Of a DNA stretch of 64,000 nucleotides, positions 50,644 to 60,589 are shown one piece after another (positions within the stretch are counted from its first letter, which is position 1; each line of letters starts with the position of its first letter). The DNA comes from Paragonimus skrjabini miyazakii (Eukaryota; Platyhelminthes; Trematoda; Plagiorchiida; Troglotrematidae): contig JTDE01000185.1 in NCBI GenBank assembly GCA_014338405.1, positions 205,771-269,770 of the forward strand, given 5' to 3'. A program made the position numbers and the translations under genes. The notes beneath the pieces are model-generated. The model made no database searches and was not told the origin of the DNA. It saw only the letters and a list, made by a program, of their open reading frames with translations.

Positions 50644-50977
50644 GTTAAACCGCGTGGTGGCCAAGCACCAACGTGGTCACGAAATATGAAAACCCTGATT
50701 ACTCCATTGAGCAAAGTGGGTAGGTGTCGCCTGCCTGGATTGGGTCCTCGTGATCACTCAAACCGCTGGTTAGAGACGCTTTCCGAGATAGCGGTGTGTC
50801 GCAGTCAATGGCGTACCTGTATCCATACCATTTCTAGTTCTTCCCCTTAGTCTTCTTTGAATAATTTTCAAACCACTTAGTAACGTTTTCTTCTAAGATA
50901 TTCCACGTCACTGTTGAGGTGAACGGCGGCTCGAGCCACAGTAACTTTTGGTCAGGCTCATGGCTGCTATGATGATG

Positions 50978-50988
50978 AGTAGGACTGC
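50978..50988 (+). repeat. Right target-site duplication of RTE-A
   Basis: AGTAGGACTGC, identical to 47077-47087. Confidence 0.9.
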
Positions 50989-53900
50989 AATGACTAACAT
51001 AAGGGGGCGTACAACCACCCGCTAAGACACAAATTCCATGAGGTTATAATAAATGTCTTCGAAAAAAAGTTAGAGTGGCAGTCGATCCATTCTAGCCAAT
51101 TTAGTTAATACGTAAGCTAAGGTAAAAGTTTTCTATACACAACTGCTCCAAAGTGGAATTTGTCGGAATATGTCTATCAAGAGTCATAACAATTGTGCGC
51201 TTCGGACAAACGTTGCACAATTACCAATACGTGTGTAGCACTTTTTGGCTCGTGTAGTAGCAAAGCGATCTGCTACAAGCTCAAAAGATATAGATCTTGG
51301 TCGATACACTAACGGTAAGTAACTAAGCACATGTAGTCACATGACTTTCTTGGCAGGTGTGGGTTTGATTCCATCGAAAACGTCAACGGCTTACGAGAAC
51401 TGCAAAAGCGAAATAAACGTCAACAGTTCATATGATTTTCTCGCAGGTTCTTAGCATAGCGGCGATGAAATTAGATAGAACGCAACATAAACATTCTAAC
51501 AACGATGTTCAGAAGCGGTACATGAAAAACCAATATAGAGGCCACACATTAACAAAATCAGCCTGGAAAAAATTGTCCGACCCTGTAATTTCGTCGTGGT
51601 GTGTATAATCAACAACATTCGTGTCCATAGTGTCCGAAGTCAAAGGATGTCTGCGTATAATGCTACTACAAGCGTCTAACCCTGAACTATATGCAGTTCC
51701 ATCAATACGCACCTCGTAAGAATAAGTAAGACAAAGGTTGGTTTGGAAAGTTTAATTTTCAACGTTTACATCACAAGACGTACTGTCAAGTAACACATCA
51801 GACCACACATTACGTGAATACCGTCAGTAGCTGCCATAGTAACGAAGGCTAAAACACTCATTAGCACAATGGAATTCGTAGTTTCCATGTTGTTCTCCCG
51901 AACTCTTCCACACCAAACCGGTGTCCACTCTCGGGCTACTTGGCAGCTGATGGTTGTCATCACCGACCATTTCAATTCTCATCTACTCACCATTTCAGCG
52001 CAGTTCATGTGAATGAGAAGAACAAAAAGCAATCCCGCACCACAGGAATTCATAAACACTAGAACTAGAACATCTGAAGGAGGGGCACCCATAGAAGTAC
52101 AACACTTTTTCCCCATGAGAAACCGGTGAACCGTCAACAATTATTGTTATCCGACGTGGTTGTCAGGGGACCATTACAGAAAATATGAAATGGGATTACA
52201 TACACATTTTACAGGCGTAGTGGACACCAGAAAAGAAACTGCTCTTGATAGCAACAGAAGTAAATGAATCCTGGAGAAAATGAAAGAACTGAAACAAAAA
52301 TTAGTGAGTAACTACGACTGCATGAGTGCCATGAAACTAGGACAAGTTGCTGACTTGGAAACTGAATGTTATATCTGCCTTTCCGATTCCGAGATCCGTA
52401 ACCCACCTGACCTCTGTCTTAAAATATTAGAGAGATAGCAACTAATCGAGTTCACTGGTGTGATTGATGAAGTGGCTTAGCAGTCTGAAATAACGACAGA
52501 TGAAGGGTGAAGGCGACGGCTGTAACGAAGCTGGTTGACAGACGCTGCTCTGCGGCTGAGTGGTTAAAACAGAGTAAGGAGGGCTTCAGTCATCAAATCT
52601 CATCCCGTCCGCTTTACATTAGTAAGCCAGGGTTTGGTCATCTTCTCGTGGTTATATAGCTGTCTAGCATCTGCAGCAACCAATTCGTAGAAGACAGGTA
52701 GCAGGCTGAGACGTTTCTGAAATGGGATTTTAGACTCAGCTTTTTGTCTTCGAACCATACCCGTTGACCACTAGTCCAGCAACTTACTCCCAGACCTAGG
52801 TGAATTCTTACTTAACAACTTTCAGTTTTAAGCGTAGTCTATTTAGTAAACCGCCGACATTTTGGCAAATAAGTGTTGATAAGTAAACGCATACTTTGAC
52901 CGTCAAAATGTAAACATGAACTACGGGTTTTGTATTTGCATCCACTTTTGACTAATTCGTTCAAACAGTACTTTTGAGATCAAAAAAGATCAAACAAGCC
53001 GGTCATAGAAGTTGACAACCACTAGCAATAAGCGATGTTACCACGGGTCAGACAAGATTATCACTTAAAGAGTAGAATAGTTTCCGTAGTTTAACCGCTA
53101 AAAGCCATCGGATTACAGGCAAGAATGATTGATTGATAAATAAACACCAGCTCTCAAACGACACAAAACATTGTGATCAAATTAACAAAGATGAAACAAC
53201 TCACGCGAAGATTCAAGTCCGCTGTTGGTGCAATGTTTAGGACTAAGGGACAAATTTGCAGAATGCGACGAATCTCCATCCCGTCAGGCAAAAAACCTAT
53301 AGGTTCACTGTTTTGGATGAGGAAAAGCCGCCAACAGCTATCTGTTCAAACAAAGATAAATCCTCATTGAGAACAAAACGTGACAATTAACTTCAGTACC
53401 TCACAGAAAGTAATTCTAATAAAACTAACAAATGAATGAAAGGATAATCAGAAAGTACAAATTGTAATGTTAATTTATTTCACACGAACTCGTCAGTCGT
53501 AAACAGGTGGCAGAAGTGAAGGTGGAAATGAAACGTATAAATTGACCTTGACTGGGAGTGTTACTCAGTCAGATTCACAAGCAACGACTAGCAGTCAGTT
53601 GTTTTCGAATGCATAGGGCCGGCTGCCGATGGCTGTTCAATAAGGTTTATAACGCTTCAAAATTTGTGAGGCAGGCAAATTCAGCGGAACACTAAACGAT
53701 ATTATATTTCTGGCAGTGTCTTGAGGTGGACGACGAGTTACTTTGTCATTGCTGAATGTTACACACAAACGGGTAAGCAAACCTATCCCTCAGTCATTCA
53801 CATGTGGGTTGTTTGGCACTAGTTTCAAATACTTATCTTAATCTACAGAAATATACTCCGCAATATAACCGTTAGACCATAAAGATTTTCATCAATACTA

Positions 53901-54559
53901 GTGGCTTCTCTTAGATCCCATACACCCATTTTTGAGGTTGAAATAACACGGTCTACAATACATCAGAATAAAGCAAAACGGAACTTTTTACACTTTTGAA
54001 AACAAAATCGACAGGACAATAACGGAATGGCAGATTCATCCTGGAAGATTTTTGTCAAGCAATAGTTAACAGGGAATGCTCTTTGCATTCGTGTTGAGAA
54101 CCTTTGCACAGTGCTTCGGCATATTATTGGTAATGGAAGTGAGTATACTTGGGTACACACTATACTTATCGGTTTAAAGCAATCTATAGGGCGGTAACAT
54201 TTTTGTAGACCCGCCGTACAAGAACGCTCCAGAGATTTCCAACAGGTTTTAGACTGTAATTAAAAGCTGGTTAGTCCAACATATATTATCCGTAAGACAG
54301 AGGCGATATTTCAGGTATAAAGCATTATATCGTTGCTTATTAACTCTCGTTAGCACACGCAGCCTAATAAATTTCAAAACAACCTACCAAATGTGTTTAC
54401 AAAAGAATGGGAATAGTTTCGCCCTTCACTTGTCGTTCTGAACGCATCTCAAGCCATCAGCAGTCATCCATCAATGTGAGTTTCTTACCAAAGCACACCG
54501 TTTCACTACGAACATCATGCGGGTACTTGTTACATGTATCACAATCGTCCAGACTGAAA
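50989..54559. other. Intron, mostly unrecognised
   Basis: Apart from the possible two-exon frame at 51509-51888 (minus), only short frames occur. Near 52548 a CTGCGGCTGAGTGGTTAAAAC stretch resembles a tRNA A-box but no B-box partner is clear, so no RNA gene is called. Confidence 0.4.
51509..51888 (-). CDS. Hypothetical two-exon small secreted or membrane protein
   Basis: Minus strand. Exon 1 (51888-51814) starts with ATG and reads METTNSIVLMSVLAFVTMAA then TDGIH; the hydrophobic run looks like a signal peptide. Donor CAC|GTAATG. A 101-nt intron ends in a pyrimidine-rich TTATTCTTACGAG. Exon 2 (51712-51509) continues in phase 0: VRIDGTAYSSGLDACSS, THHDEITGSDNFFQ, and an aromatic end VWPLYWFFMYRF before the stop. 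Total 92 residues. No family recognised. The in-phase join and acceptor are suggestive, but both could arise by chance in a long intron, and the host gene runs through on the same strand. Confidence 0.2.
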
Positions 54560-54899
54560 TTCCACTGTCCCCAAATAACACTATTTTCTACTGGCATGTT
54601 CACGAGATGTGAGACGCCATTCACTTTAGACGAAGCCGAAATTGTTCGTGATCAGATTATAACCGACATTCGTAAATGTCGCCAAGTTAACGAGGTGCGG
54701 TACCGATAAACTGTCTGAATGGTCTTTTGATCGGAAAAAGTTAAGAGACGAACAATGATAGATGCTAGAATTTTGTATTGGTTCATCAGTACCAAATAAA
54801 CAATAATATGGAAGATTTTTAATTGGTAGACAAGGAAAAAAAACGTTTGGCTAATAGAAGAAAAAATTTGTCAACAGCTGGCCGTAATTCTTAAACATG

Positions 54900-55650
54900 G
54901 CTGGATAGATGAGAAGACATTCAAACACGTAAAACTTGGCGGTTGCTCGTTGTCTCAACTATACGGTCTTCCCAAGACCGATACTAGCTATGTAAAATTC
55001 ACCTCAGAATAAACTGCCTAGATGGTTGGTCGAGACCTTAAAGTCAGCCATTCCAAAGTTTGACGAGCATAGCATTAAACACTCGCTGGAACTTGCGGAC
55101 GAATTAGACCGAATCAATAACAAGAATGAATATGTGTTCTATAGAGGTTCAAACTCCTTTACCAATATCCCCCTGAGAGAAACTATTGACTTTGTGTGTG
55201 TGAACAGATTGCTGCGGAAAATATCCCTATTCATATATCAACGGGTTGTCTGCAAACTTCACCTTTATTCTTTACGGAGAATTTCAGTTATAATTTCCAT
55301 AACACATGGTACAGACAAATCGGCAGAGTAGCGATGGGTAGTTCATTAGGCCCTCTTCCCGCTAACTAAATGACGTCATTTCATAACTGTCATACTACAG
55401 ATGCAATGTAGACGATGCCTTGGTTTTCCTCAAAAATCGAGACCATTTGGAACTTTTCCTGCGGCTTAACGGCGTCTAGCCCAACCTCATGGTGACGTAT
55501 GAAGCACAGGCTGATGAAAGCCTGCCTTACCTGGACATACTCATCAAACGAAGGACCAATGGATCAATAATGCTCAACATTTATAGCAAACCAACATGGT
55601 CTGGTCAATATGTGCATGTCACCAGTTTCAACTCGGTAAAATACAGGCGG
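54900..55650 (+). pseudogene. PLE-1 reverse transcriptase, multiply broken
   Basis: Recognisable blocks in changing frames: YGLPKT and LPRWLVETLK (54960-55050); IKHSLELADELDRINNKNE, then FTNIPLRETIDFVC (55065-55200); IYRQIGRVAMGSSLGPL-like text (near 55310-55360, from TGGTACAGACAAATCGGCAG); NVDDALVFLKNRDHLE (active site N-V-D-D at 55405-55416, where PLEs normally have YVDD); and DESLPYLDILIKRRTNGS and YSKPTWSGQYVHVTSFNS (55515-55640). Several in-frame stops and at least two frameshifts make it non-functional. Confidence 0.8.
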
Positions 55651-55722
55651 AACGTGATGAGATAATTATTCACGAGAGCACACCGCATTCGCACATCCGG
55701 CTGCGTTAAATGAGAACTAGAA

Positions 55723-56196
55723 ATGCTTAGGACGAGTCTGGAGAATGGGTACCCCCAGAATCTTTATTCAACTTCACAGCGAATGGAGGCTGCAACCTCA
55801 TTTTGTGTATACTTATTCACTTGTTCCTGTGAAACCAGTTATGTTGGCTGCACGACCAGACGCTTATCTGAACGGGTCCGGGAACACCACCCAGTTTGGC
55901 TCAACAGTGGAATAACGAAATCTGTCAACAGCGCCATACAATCGCACCCGATGGATTCCAATCATTATGTTAATGTGACGGACGCATTTCGTCCAATCTA
56001 CCGAGTTAAGGTCACCCAGTCGAGGGCGGTGAGGCATGGGATTCTGTCCACAGCAGAAGCTATTGGAATTCACCTGTTTAACCCACCCCTGTGCGTCCAG
56101 AAACGTTTTGTTCAGACTTTGGATCTGCCTTGGCCATACCCCACCCTGTTAGCCTGTCGAGAACCACTGCTCAAGTGGGTAGTTGATGCAGTGTGA
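55723..56196 (+). CDS. PLE-1 GIY-YIG endonuclease domain, open 157-aa frame
   Basis: The open frame holds the C-terminal endonuclease of the PLE: SFCVYLFTCSCETSYVGCTT (a GIY-YIG-type strand pair with Cys pairs), RRLSERVREHHPVWLNSGIT (the helix with conserved Arg and Glu), SAIQSHPMDSNHYVN, DAFRPIYRV, and the C-terminal ILSTAEAIGIHLFNPPLC. In PLEs this nuclease makes the target nick. The frame remains intact although the adjoining RT is dead; this may be chance survival. The related domain at 3.26 kb shares the RRLS..VREHHP core. Confidence 0.8.
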   Translation: MLRTSLENGYPQNLYSTSQRMEAATSFCVYLFTCSCETSYVGCTTRRLSERVREHHPVWLNSGITKSVNSAIQSHPMDSNHYVNVTDAFRPIYRVKVTQSRAVRHGILSTAEAIGIHLFNPPLCVQKRFVQTLDLPWPYPTLLACREPLLKWVVDAV

Positions 56197-56279
56197 CATT
56201 GGATTGACTGACTTCATAAACCACCTGTCCATGTTTACCCCCTTCATGATTCCCCTGTAAAATGTGGTATAAATGGGAT

Positions 56280-56335
56280 GTATTTAGCCTGATGATGAAT
56301 CACTGAAAACGAGCTTGCTCGCTACACAGTACTTT
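56280..56335 (+). ncRNA. Degenerate hammerhead-like segment in PLE-1 3' region
   Basis: CTGATGA (56289-56295), a short poorly pairing spacer, GAAA (56305-56308), then a stem III-like hairpin ACGAGC-TT-GCTCG, a pairable A15.1-U16.1 and an A at position 17 (CTA triplet). Stems I and II are not formed. Known PLEs carry hammerheads in their terminal repeats, and this lies at the expected place, about 90 bases after the ORF. Confidence 0.35.
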
Positions 56336-56345
56336 TCAAATCCGT

Positions 56346-57143
56346 ATATACATACTTGGGTAGCACTATCTCATCAGCCTGTAATATTGCTGATGAGATA
56401 TCAGCGAGGATTGCAAAGGCACGAGCTGTCTTTGCCAAACTGCGTCATCTGTGGCGTCGTAAAGACGTCCGGTTATCGCTGAAAGGAAGGGTATATAATG
56501 CCTGTGTGCGTTCCATCTTGCTTTATGGTTCGGAAACGTGGCCTGTTCACAAAGAAGATATTAACAGGCTTGCTGTGTTTGACCATCGTTGTCTCCGCGA
56601 ATTGGCCCATATTAAGTGGACTGATCGTGTGAGCAATGTGGCAGTTCGCCGGCGCGTATTCCGGAACGCTCGGGATGCGCGATCAATTGGTCAATTACTC
56701 ATGGTACACAGCTTGCGATGGTTGGGTCACGTACTCCGTATGTCATCTAATCGTTTACCGTACCGGGCATTATATGCTGAGGCCACCAACAGTTGGGTCA
56801 AACCACGTGGTGGTCAAACAACAACGTGATCACAAAATATGAAGACCCTGACTACACCACTGAGCAACGTGGGTAGGTGTCGCCTGCCTGGCTGGGGTCC
56901 TCGTGATCACTCAAACCGCTGGTTAGAGACGCTATCCGAGATGGCGATGTGTCGCAGTCAATGGCGGACCTGTATCCATACCATTTCTGGTTCTTCCACT
57001 TAGTCTTGTTTTAATAATTTTCAACCTTCTTAGTTACGTTTTCTTCTAGGATATTCCACGTCACTGTTGAGGTGAGCGGCAGCCCGAGCCACAGTACCTT
57101 TTGGTCAGGCTCATGGCTGTTATGATGATGATGATGATGATAT
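56346..57143 (+). mobile_element. RTE-A 3' fragment with intact C-terminal frame
   Basis: A 5'-truncated RTE-A insertion beginning in the RT thumb (TACTTGGGTAGCACTATCTC) and ending in the tail TATGATGATGATGATGATGAT at 57122-57142. The 157-codon frame at 56356-56829 gives the C-terminal region (ISARIAKARAVFAKLRHLWR, SILLYGSETWPVHKEDINR, FDHRCLRELAHIKW, SLRWLGHVLRM, KPRGGQ) without interruption. Unlike the 49-kb copy it reads WVKPRGGQ through the point where that copy has a stop. It is flanked by two different Penelope-like fragments. Confidence 0.9.
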
Positions 57144-57620
57144 TGAGCTACCCTTTAAAGAGGATATTGTGACGTTGCGAACAATCCAACAAATTGTCTC
57201 TTGGTTAGAATGGAATTACAATGCTGCCAAATTGAGGGTCCTTAACCAGACTCACAGATTATTTGTGCCTACAATCAAAGGAGATCAACCTATTGGCACC
57301 AAATCACAGTGTATATCAATTCTCATGTTACTGTGGAGAAAGCTACATAGGCACAACCGACAAGCCATTGATCTCAAGAATGAGAGAACATGTATCTAAG
57401 TGGGTTCACAAACAGGTCTCACAACCAGACATTGTAGTCTCGGAGAATCGTAAGCCCAAACATCGTCGATCGGACGACACATCCTGTCAACTGGCCACAA
57501 CGTGGAGTTGACCTCAGTCTTCACCATGACAGGGCGTTACCACAACCCAAGGTTGCTAACATTTGCTGAAGCCGTCGCGATTAATCGATTCAAACGTGTG
57601 TATGAAACAATTATTTCTTA
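57144..57620 (+). mobile_element. Second Penelope-like element fragment (PLE-2), GIY-YIG end
   Basis: A GIY-YIG endonuclease of a different PLE lineage. In one frame from about 57300: YQFSCYCGESYIGTTDKPL, ISRMREHVSKWVHKQV, then QPDIVVSENRKPKHR. After a frameshift near 57480: VELTSVFTMTGRYHNPRLLT and FAEAVAINRFKRVYETIIS-stop (to about 57619). Upstream (57150-57250) is a decayed linker. It differs from PLE-1 (SYIGTT/REHV against SYVGCTT/REHHP), so two PLE families are present. It begins directly after the RTE-A trinucleotide tail. Confidence 0.8.
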
Positions 57621-60188
57621 ACTTTAGGCTGCCATGGACCAGGTTGCATTGAGTGCCATTTAGCTTAAGCGATTGAATGTTTTGTTTTTCTTGATCGTTT
57701 CTTTGTTTATAGCACCCTAAGTACTGTAGACATTGAACTGAAAGTTGTCCGTGTTACTGGTACTGACGAACCAATAAGAAACAAATATGCCAGTGTTCGT
57801 CTTCTAATTTTTTTTTCAAAATACTCAAGGAGTATAACTCGTTCTTATCGAAATGTTGTTGAAAAACTCGTTGCGTCTCGCCTTACCAAAATTGTCCTCT
57901 CGGACAGTTAAGCATTCTTGGAGATGAGCCCCTTAGGAAGGTGCGGACAACAAATTTAACCTTCAAAATCGCTTGACGATCGCCTGTAGTGTCTGATTAG
58001 TTTGCTTGGAAGCCAAAGCACGTCCGTTTACAAAATCGTTCGCCGTTGTGTGTTGTGCCATGGAAGAAGAAGAAAGGCTCGTTTGGGTGACTGGTTCTGT
58101 CCAAAACCACAAGGTGTGCTCAATCTCCTGTATCCTGCATTTTTTACAGCACACCTAACATGCAGTCACACGGACTACTCACAAGATCCGATTGTCCTAT
58201 TCTGCAACCGACGTGACTCACATGCGCCGCATTTAGGGATCAACGTGGTGTCACCATATGGATGGCCTCAGTTATATGGTGGTAGCTTTCGCAACTTCTC
58301 TGATGATAGCAAAAGAAGCAAACGGTCTTCAGTGTGCTGAAGGTTGGTGGCATCAATCAGTCGAACACTTAACGGTTTACTGTTAACGTGGACAGTCTTA
58401 CAATTATGTTGCGGAGTGAAAATGCCTCTGAATCCGCAAGAAAATTGATAGAGGCAACGGCTGGTAGAAACTACAGAAGTTCGGTTGTCGACCTGAATAG
58501 AGATAGTGGGTTATTTATGAAAGTAAAAAAGCTTTTGTGTATTGAAGGCGCGCTTAAGTGTGACGCTTGTCCTCGTGCTAAGTGCGTTCCTTCAAATATG
58601 AAGTTTGGAGGGTAGTTTGAGACAGACAGCTTTCTTGAATACTCTTACAACTGACGTTGATTAATGAGGTCAGTTTGGTCGACTTCTCAACAAAATGTTC
58701 TGGAAAATTGTTGGTACGCAGAGTTACCTGTAACTGCCTGTTCAAGGAGTAGCATATCGTTGGAATATATTCTTCGCATCCTGTGAAACAGTTCACGAAC
58801 TAGTGACCTTTTGAATGTGACAACAACGATACTCAAATATCACACCCTGCCCTGAGGTACACCGAAAGTTTAACAGATCTACCTATTCAATGTGGACAGT
58901 CTTCTTGGTGAAACTCTGACCAAGGATCGCACGCTGGCTGACAACGAGGACGGTCTTTCACCGTATTCAAACAAAAATCTGCGACAACGTGGATAGTTTA
59001 GCAACATTAGACAATTCTTTAAGCTGTAAAGACTATGGGGGTGCGACAAATGTGATCAATTGTGAGTGATGTTGGATTCACACGAAAAAAACTTTAAACC
59101 CCCTTTTGCATACATAGAAGCTTCAGAGCATCACATGGTCTTCACCTCACACGCTAAATTTTGAGAAAACACACAGGTGAGCGGCCCATTAAGCCAGAAA
59201 CGATATATGATTATCCCTCGAATAGTTCCTTTAACCACCACTAGCAACTAAATATCTAATGGCCTAGAGGGATTAAAGACAGCGGCTGTTGAAGTTGACG
59301 TGAAGCGTGAAGGTCAGAGCTTCAATCCCGGCCCGGATATAAACAATACTGATAAATTTTAACAAGACCAAAATTCCACTAATTCCTTCCGAAGCAGTTA
59401 TCCGAATGTGAAAGTTGTGATCAGATGTGAGCGGCGCTTAATTAGCAACTGAATTATTCTACATGAAACCGAACGACTCAAACACGGATGAAAATCAAAA
59501 CATGAGTAAGCACACGTCCGACTCCGGAAATCCCCGAAATTTGAGTCGAATTATGATTGACTGTCGTAACAGCAGTATGAATGTAGTCTTCATTCCGAAA
59601 TAAAAACTCCATTATAAAAATAATCGGGAAGTAAAAATTACAGGCAATATGGGTTTTTCTTTTCTAGGATAAGTAAACGGGTAACCTGCGCAAATTTCTT
59701 CAGTGTCATTTCCGTCTTTCTCAAAGCTTATAAACTTGTTGGTATTGGTTGTTTGGTAGATGTCGTCTAGCCAATTGAGGAGTTCGTGACACCACTGGTT
59801 TCAAACACTCACTGACACGACAGTGTCATGCAGTCAAAGGCTATCTTGCAGTCAAAGGCTATCTTGCACCACAAAGTAATTGGTTCTCCTTTTTTCCTTT
59901 CCTGAATCTCCGTTGCTTTTCGTATTTCTGTTTTGTTCCTCATACATTTCTACCTGTTTGTGGACTATAGTCAGATCAAAATGACCGCCTGAACTGCAAC
60001 ACGATTCAAAGTTGAAAATAATGAAGATGACCAGGATATAACAAAACGATAGCGTGATTAAACTCGACCAGAAAGATCAACAAACAAAAAAGGCGTCCGA
60101 TTAATGTGCCTCAAAGATTGGGGTGGAGCATTCTGAACTCAAATGTAGGTAGAAAAACTGGTTGTTTCTCAAACGAATATATGCTCAC
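57621..60188. other. Intron next to the 60.2-kb exon
   Basis: Contains two plus-strand open frames without a recognised family (58002-58340, 112 codons, with a CVLCHGRRR segment and a later FCNRR; 58388-58615, 75 codons, ending with KCDACPRAKC). It also holds the SINE-like remnant at 59255-59430. The first frame's paired Cys could suggest a decayed transposase zinc ribbon, but I cannot identify it. Confidence 0.4.
59255..59430 (+). mobile_element. SINE-like repeat, distant decayed copy 5
   Basis: A-box-like TGGCCTAGAGG (59262) and a clear B-box-like GCTTCAATCCC (near 59321), then ACTGATAA...TTTTAACAAGACC-AAAA. This aligns position by position with ACTGACAAGCTCTAACATAGG-TGAAA of copy 3, including the loss of G8. 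The tail TATCCGAATGTGAAAG...GATCAGATGTGA matches copy 3 as well. The hammerhead is dead. Confidence 0.5.
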
Positions 60189-60269
60189 CCGGAAAATAGC
60201 GTATTTTCCCGATAACCCCATCGATCTTTCCCAAACATATGGGGTTCCATTCTGTGTGAATCATGGTCG
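60189..60269 (-). CDS. INPP5F: INPP5F/SAC2-like phosphatase, N-terminal exon
   Basis: An 81-nt minus-strand exon. The acceptor is TTTTTTCTTCATCTAG before 60269 and the donor is CCGG|GTGAGC after 60189. It encodes TMIHTEWNPICLGKIDGVIG then KIRYFP, carrying the WNPICLG..VGVIGK-type signature near the N-terminus of SAC2/INPP5F proteins. Entry needs one base from the previous exon and exit is phase 1. The next exon found, at 33089, enters in phase 0, so at least one exon with a length of 3n+2 should lie in the 27-kb gap. I searched for the VG-x-LPGG-type motif there without success. An ATG inside could in principle be a start, but the good acceptor argues for an internal exon. Confidence 0.85.
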
Positions 60270-60589
60270 CTAGATGAAGAAAAAATATCCCACGTGGGAG
60301 AAATTGAGAATAAGGAAAGCGGAGACGTAACATAATGTGTTCATTATTCGAACAACGAGGAATGCATGCGTATAAAAACATATTTCTCGCGGTTTACGGT
60401 AATAAAGACGTGGCGTAATCGGATAAAAATCAAAACCCATTCAAGTGTCACGTGGTACGCATTAAATAGAACGAAGAACGTTGTACTATGGTTGGGTATT
60501 TAAAGGGAATAGTCAACCTGAACGAGATAATTGGATAGAAGCCCAAGAAGGAAAGTAAACAATTGAAGTACCGGGTTTAAACAGTACAC

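Larger units (their letters stand above)
47088..50977 (+). mobile_element. Full-length RTE-type retrotransposon (RTE-A)
   Basis: A 3,890-bp non-LTR element bounded by a perfect 11-bp target-site duplication. It has a 5' UTR of about 0.7 kb starting with an HDV-like fold, one long coding frame (apurinic-type endonuclease, then linker, then reverse transcriptase) and a 3' UTR ending in TATGATGATG, the short trinucleotide tail usual for RTE elements. Endonuclease, linker end and RT all share one reading frame, so the parent encoded a single polyprotein. Further copies lie at 34.3, 56.3 and 61.1 kb. The RT frame is open, but the endonuclease is damaged, so this copy is probably not autonomous. 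Confidence 0.9.
54560..56345 (+). mobile_element. Penelope-like element (PLE-1), RT plus GIY-YIG, 5' truncated
   Basis: A plus-strand PLE with an N-terminal tail (FTLDEAEIVRDQIITDIRK, near 54625), reverse transcriptase (54900-55650), GIY-YIG endonuclease (55800-56110) and a 3' segment with a degenerate hammerhead. The RT is broken by many stops and frameshifts, while the GIY-YIG frame is open for 157 codons. PLEs form their own RT class, related to telomerase. The 3' end is cut at about 56345, where an RTE-A fragment begins. Confidence 0.85.

Noticed and set aside
52545..52640. GGCTGAGTGGTTAAAAC resembling a Ser/Leu tRNA A-box
   Set aside because: No matching B-box or cloverleaf and no hammerhead; perhaps a tRNA-derived fossil, but not supportable.
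55501..55545. CTGATGAAAG hammerhead-like core
   Set aside because: It is coding sequence of the PLE-1 reverse transcriptase (ADESLPYLDI); no GAAA with stems at the right distance.
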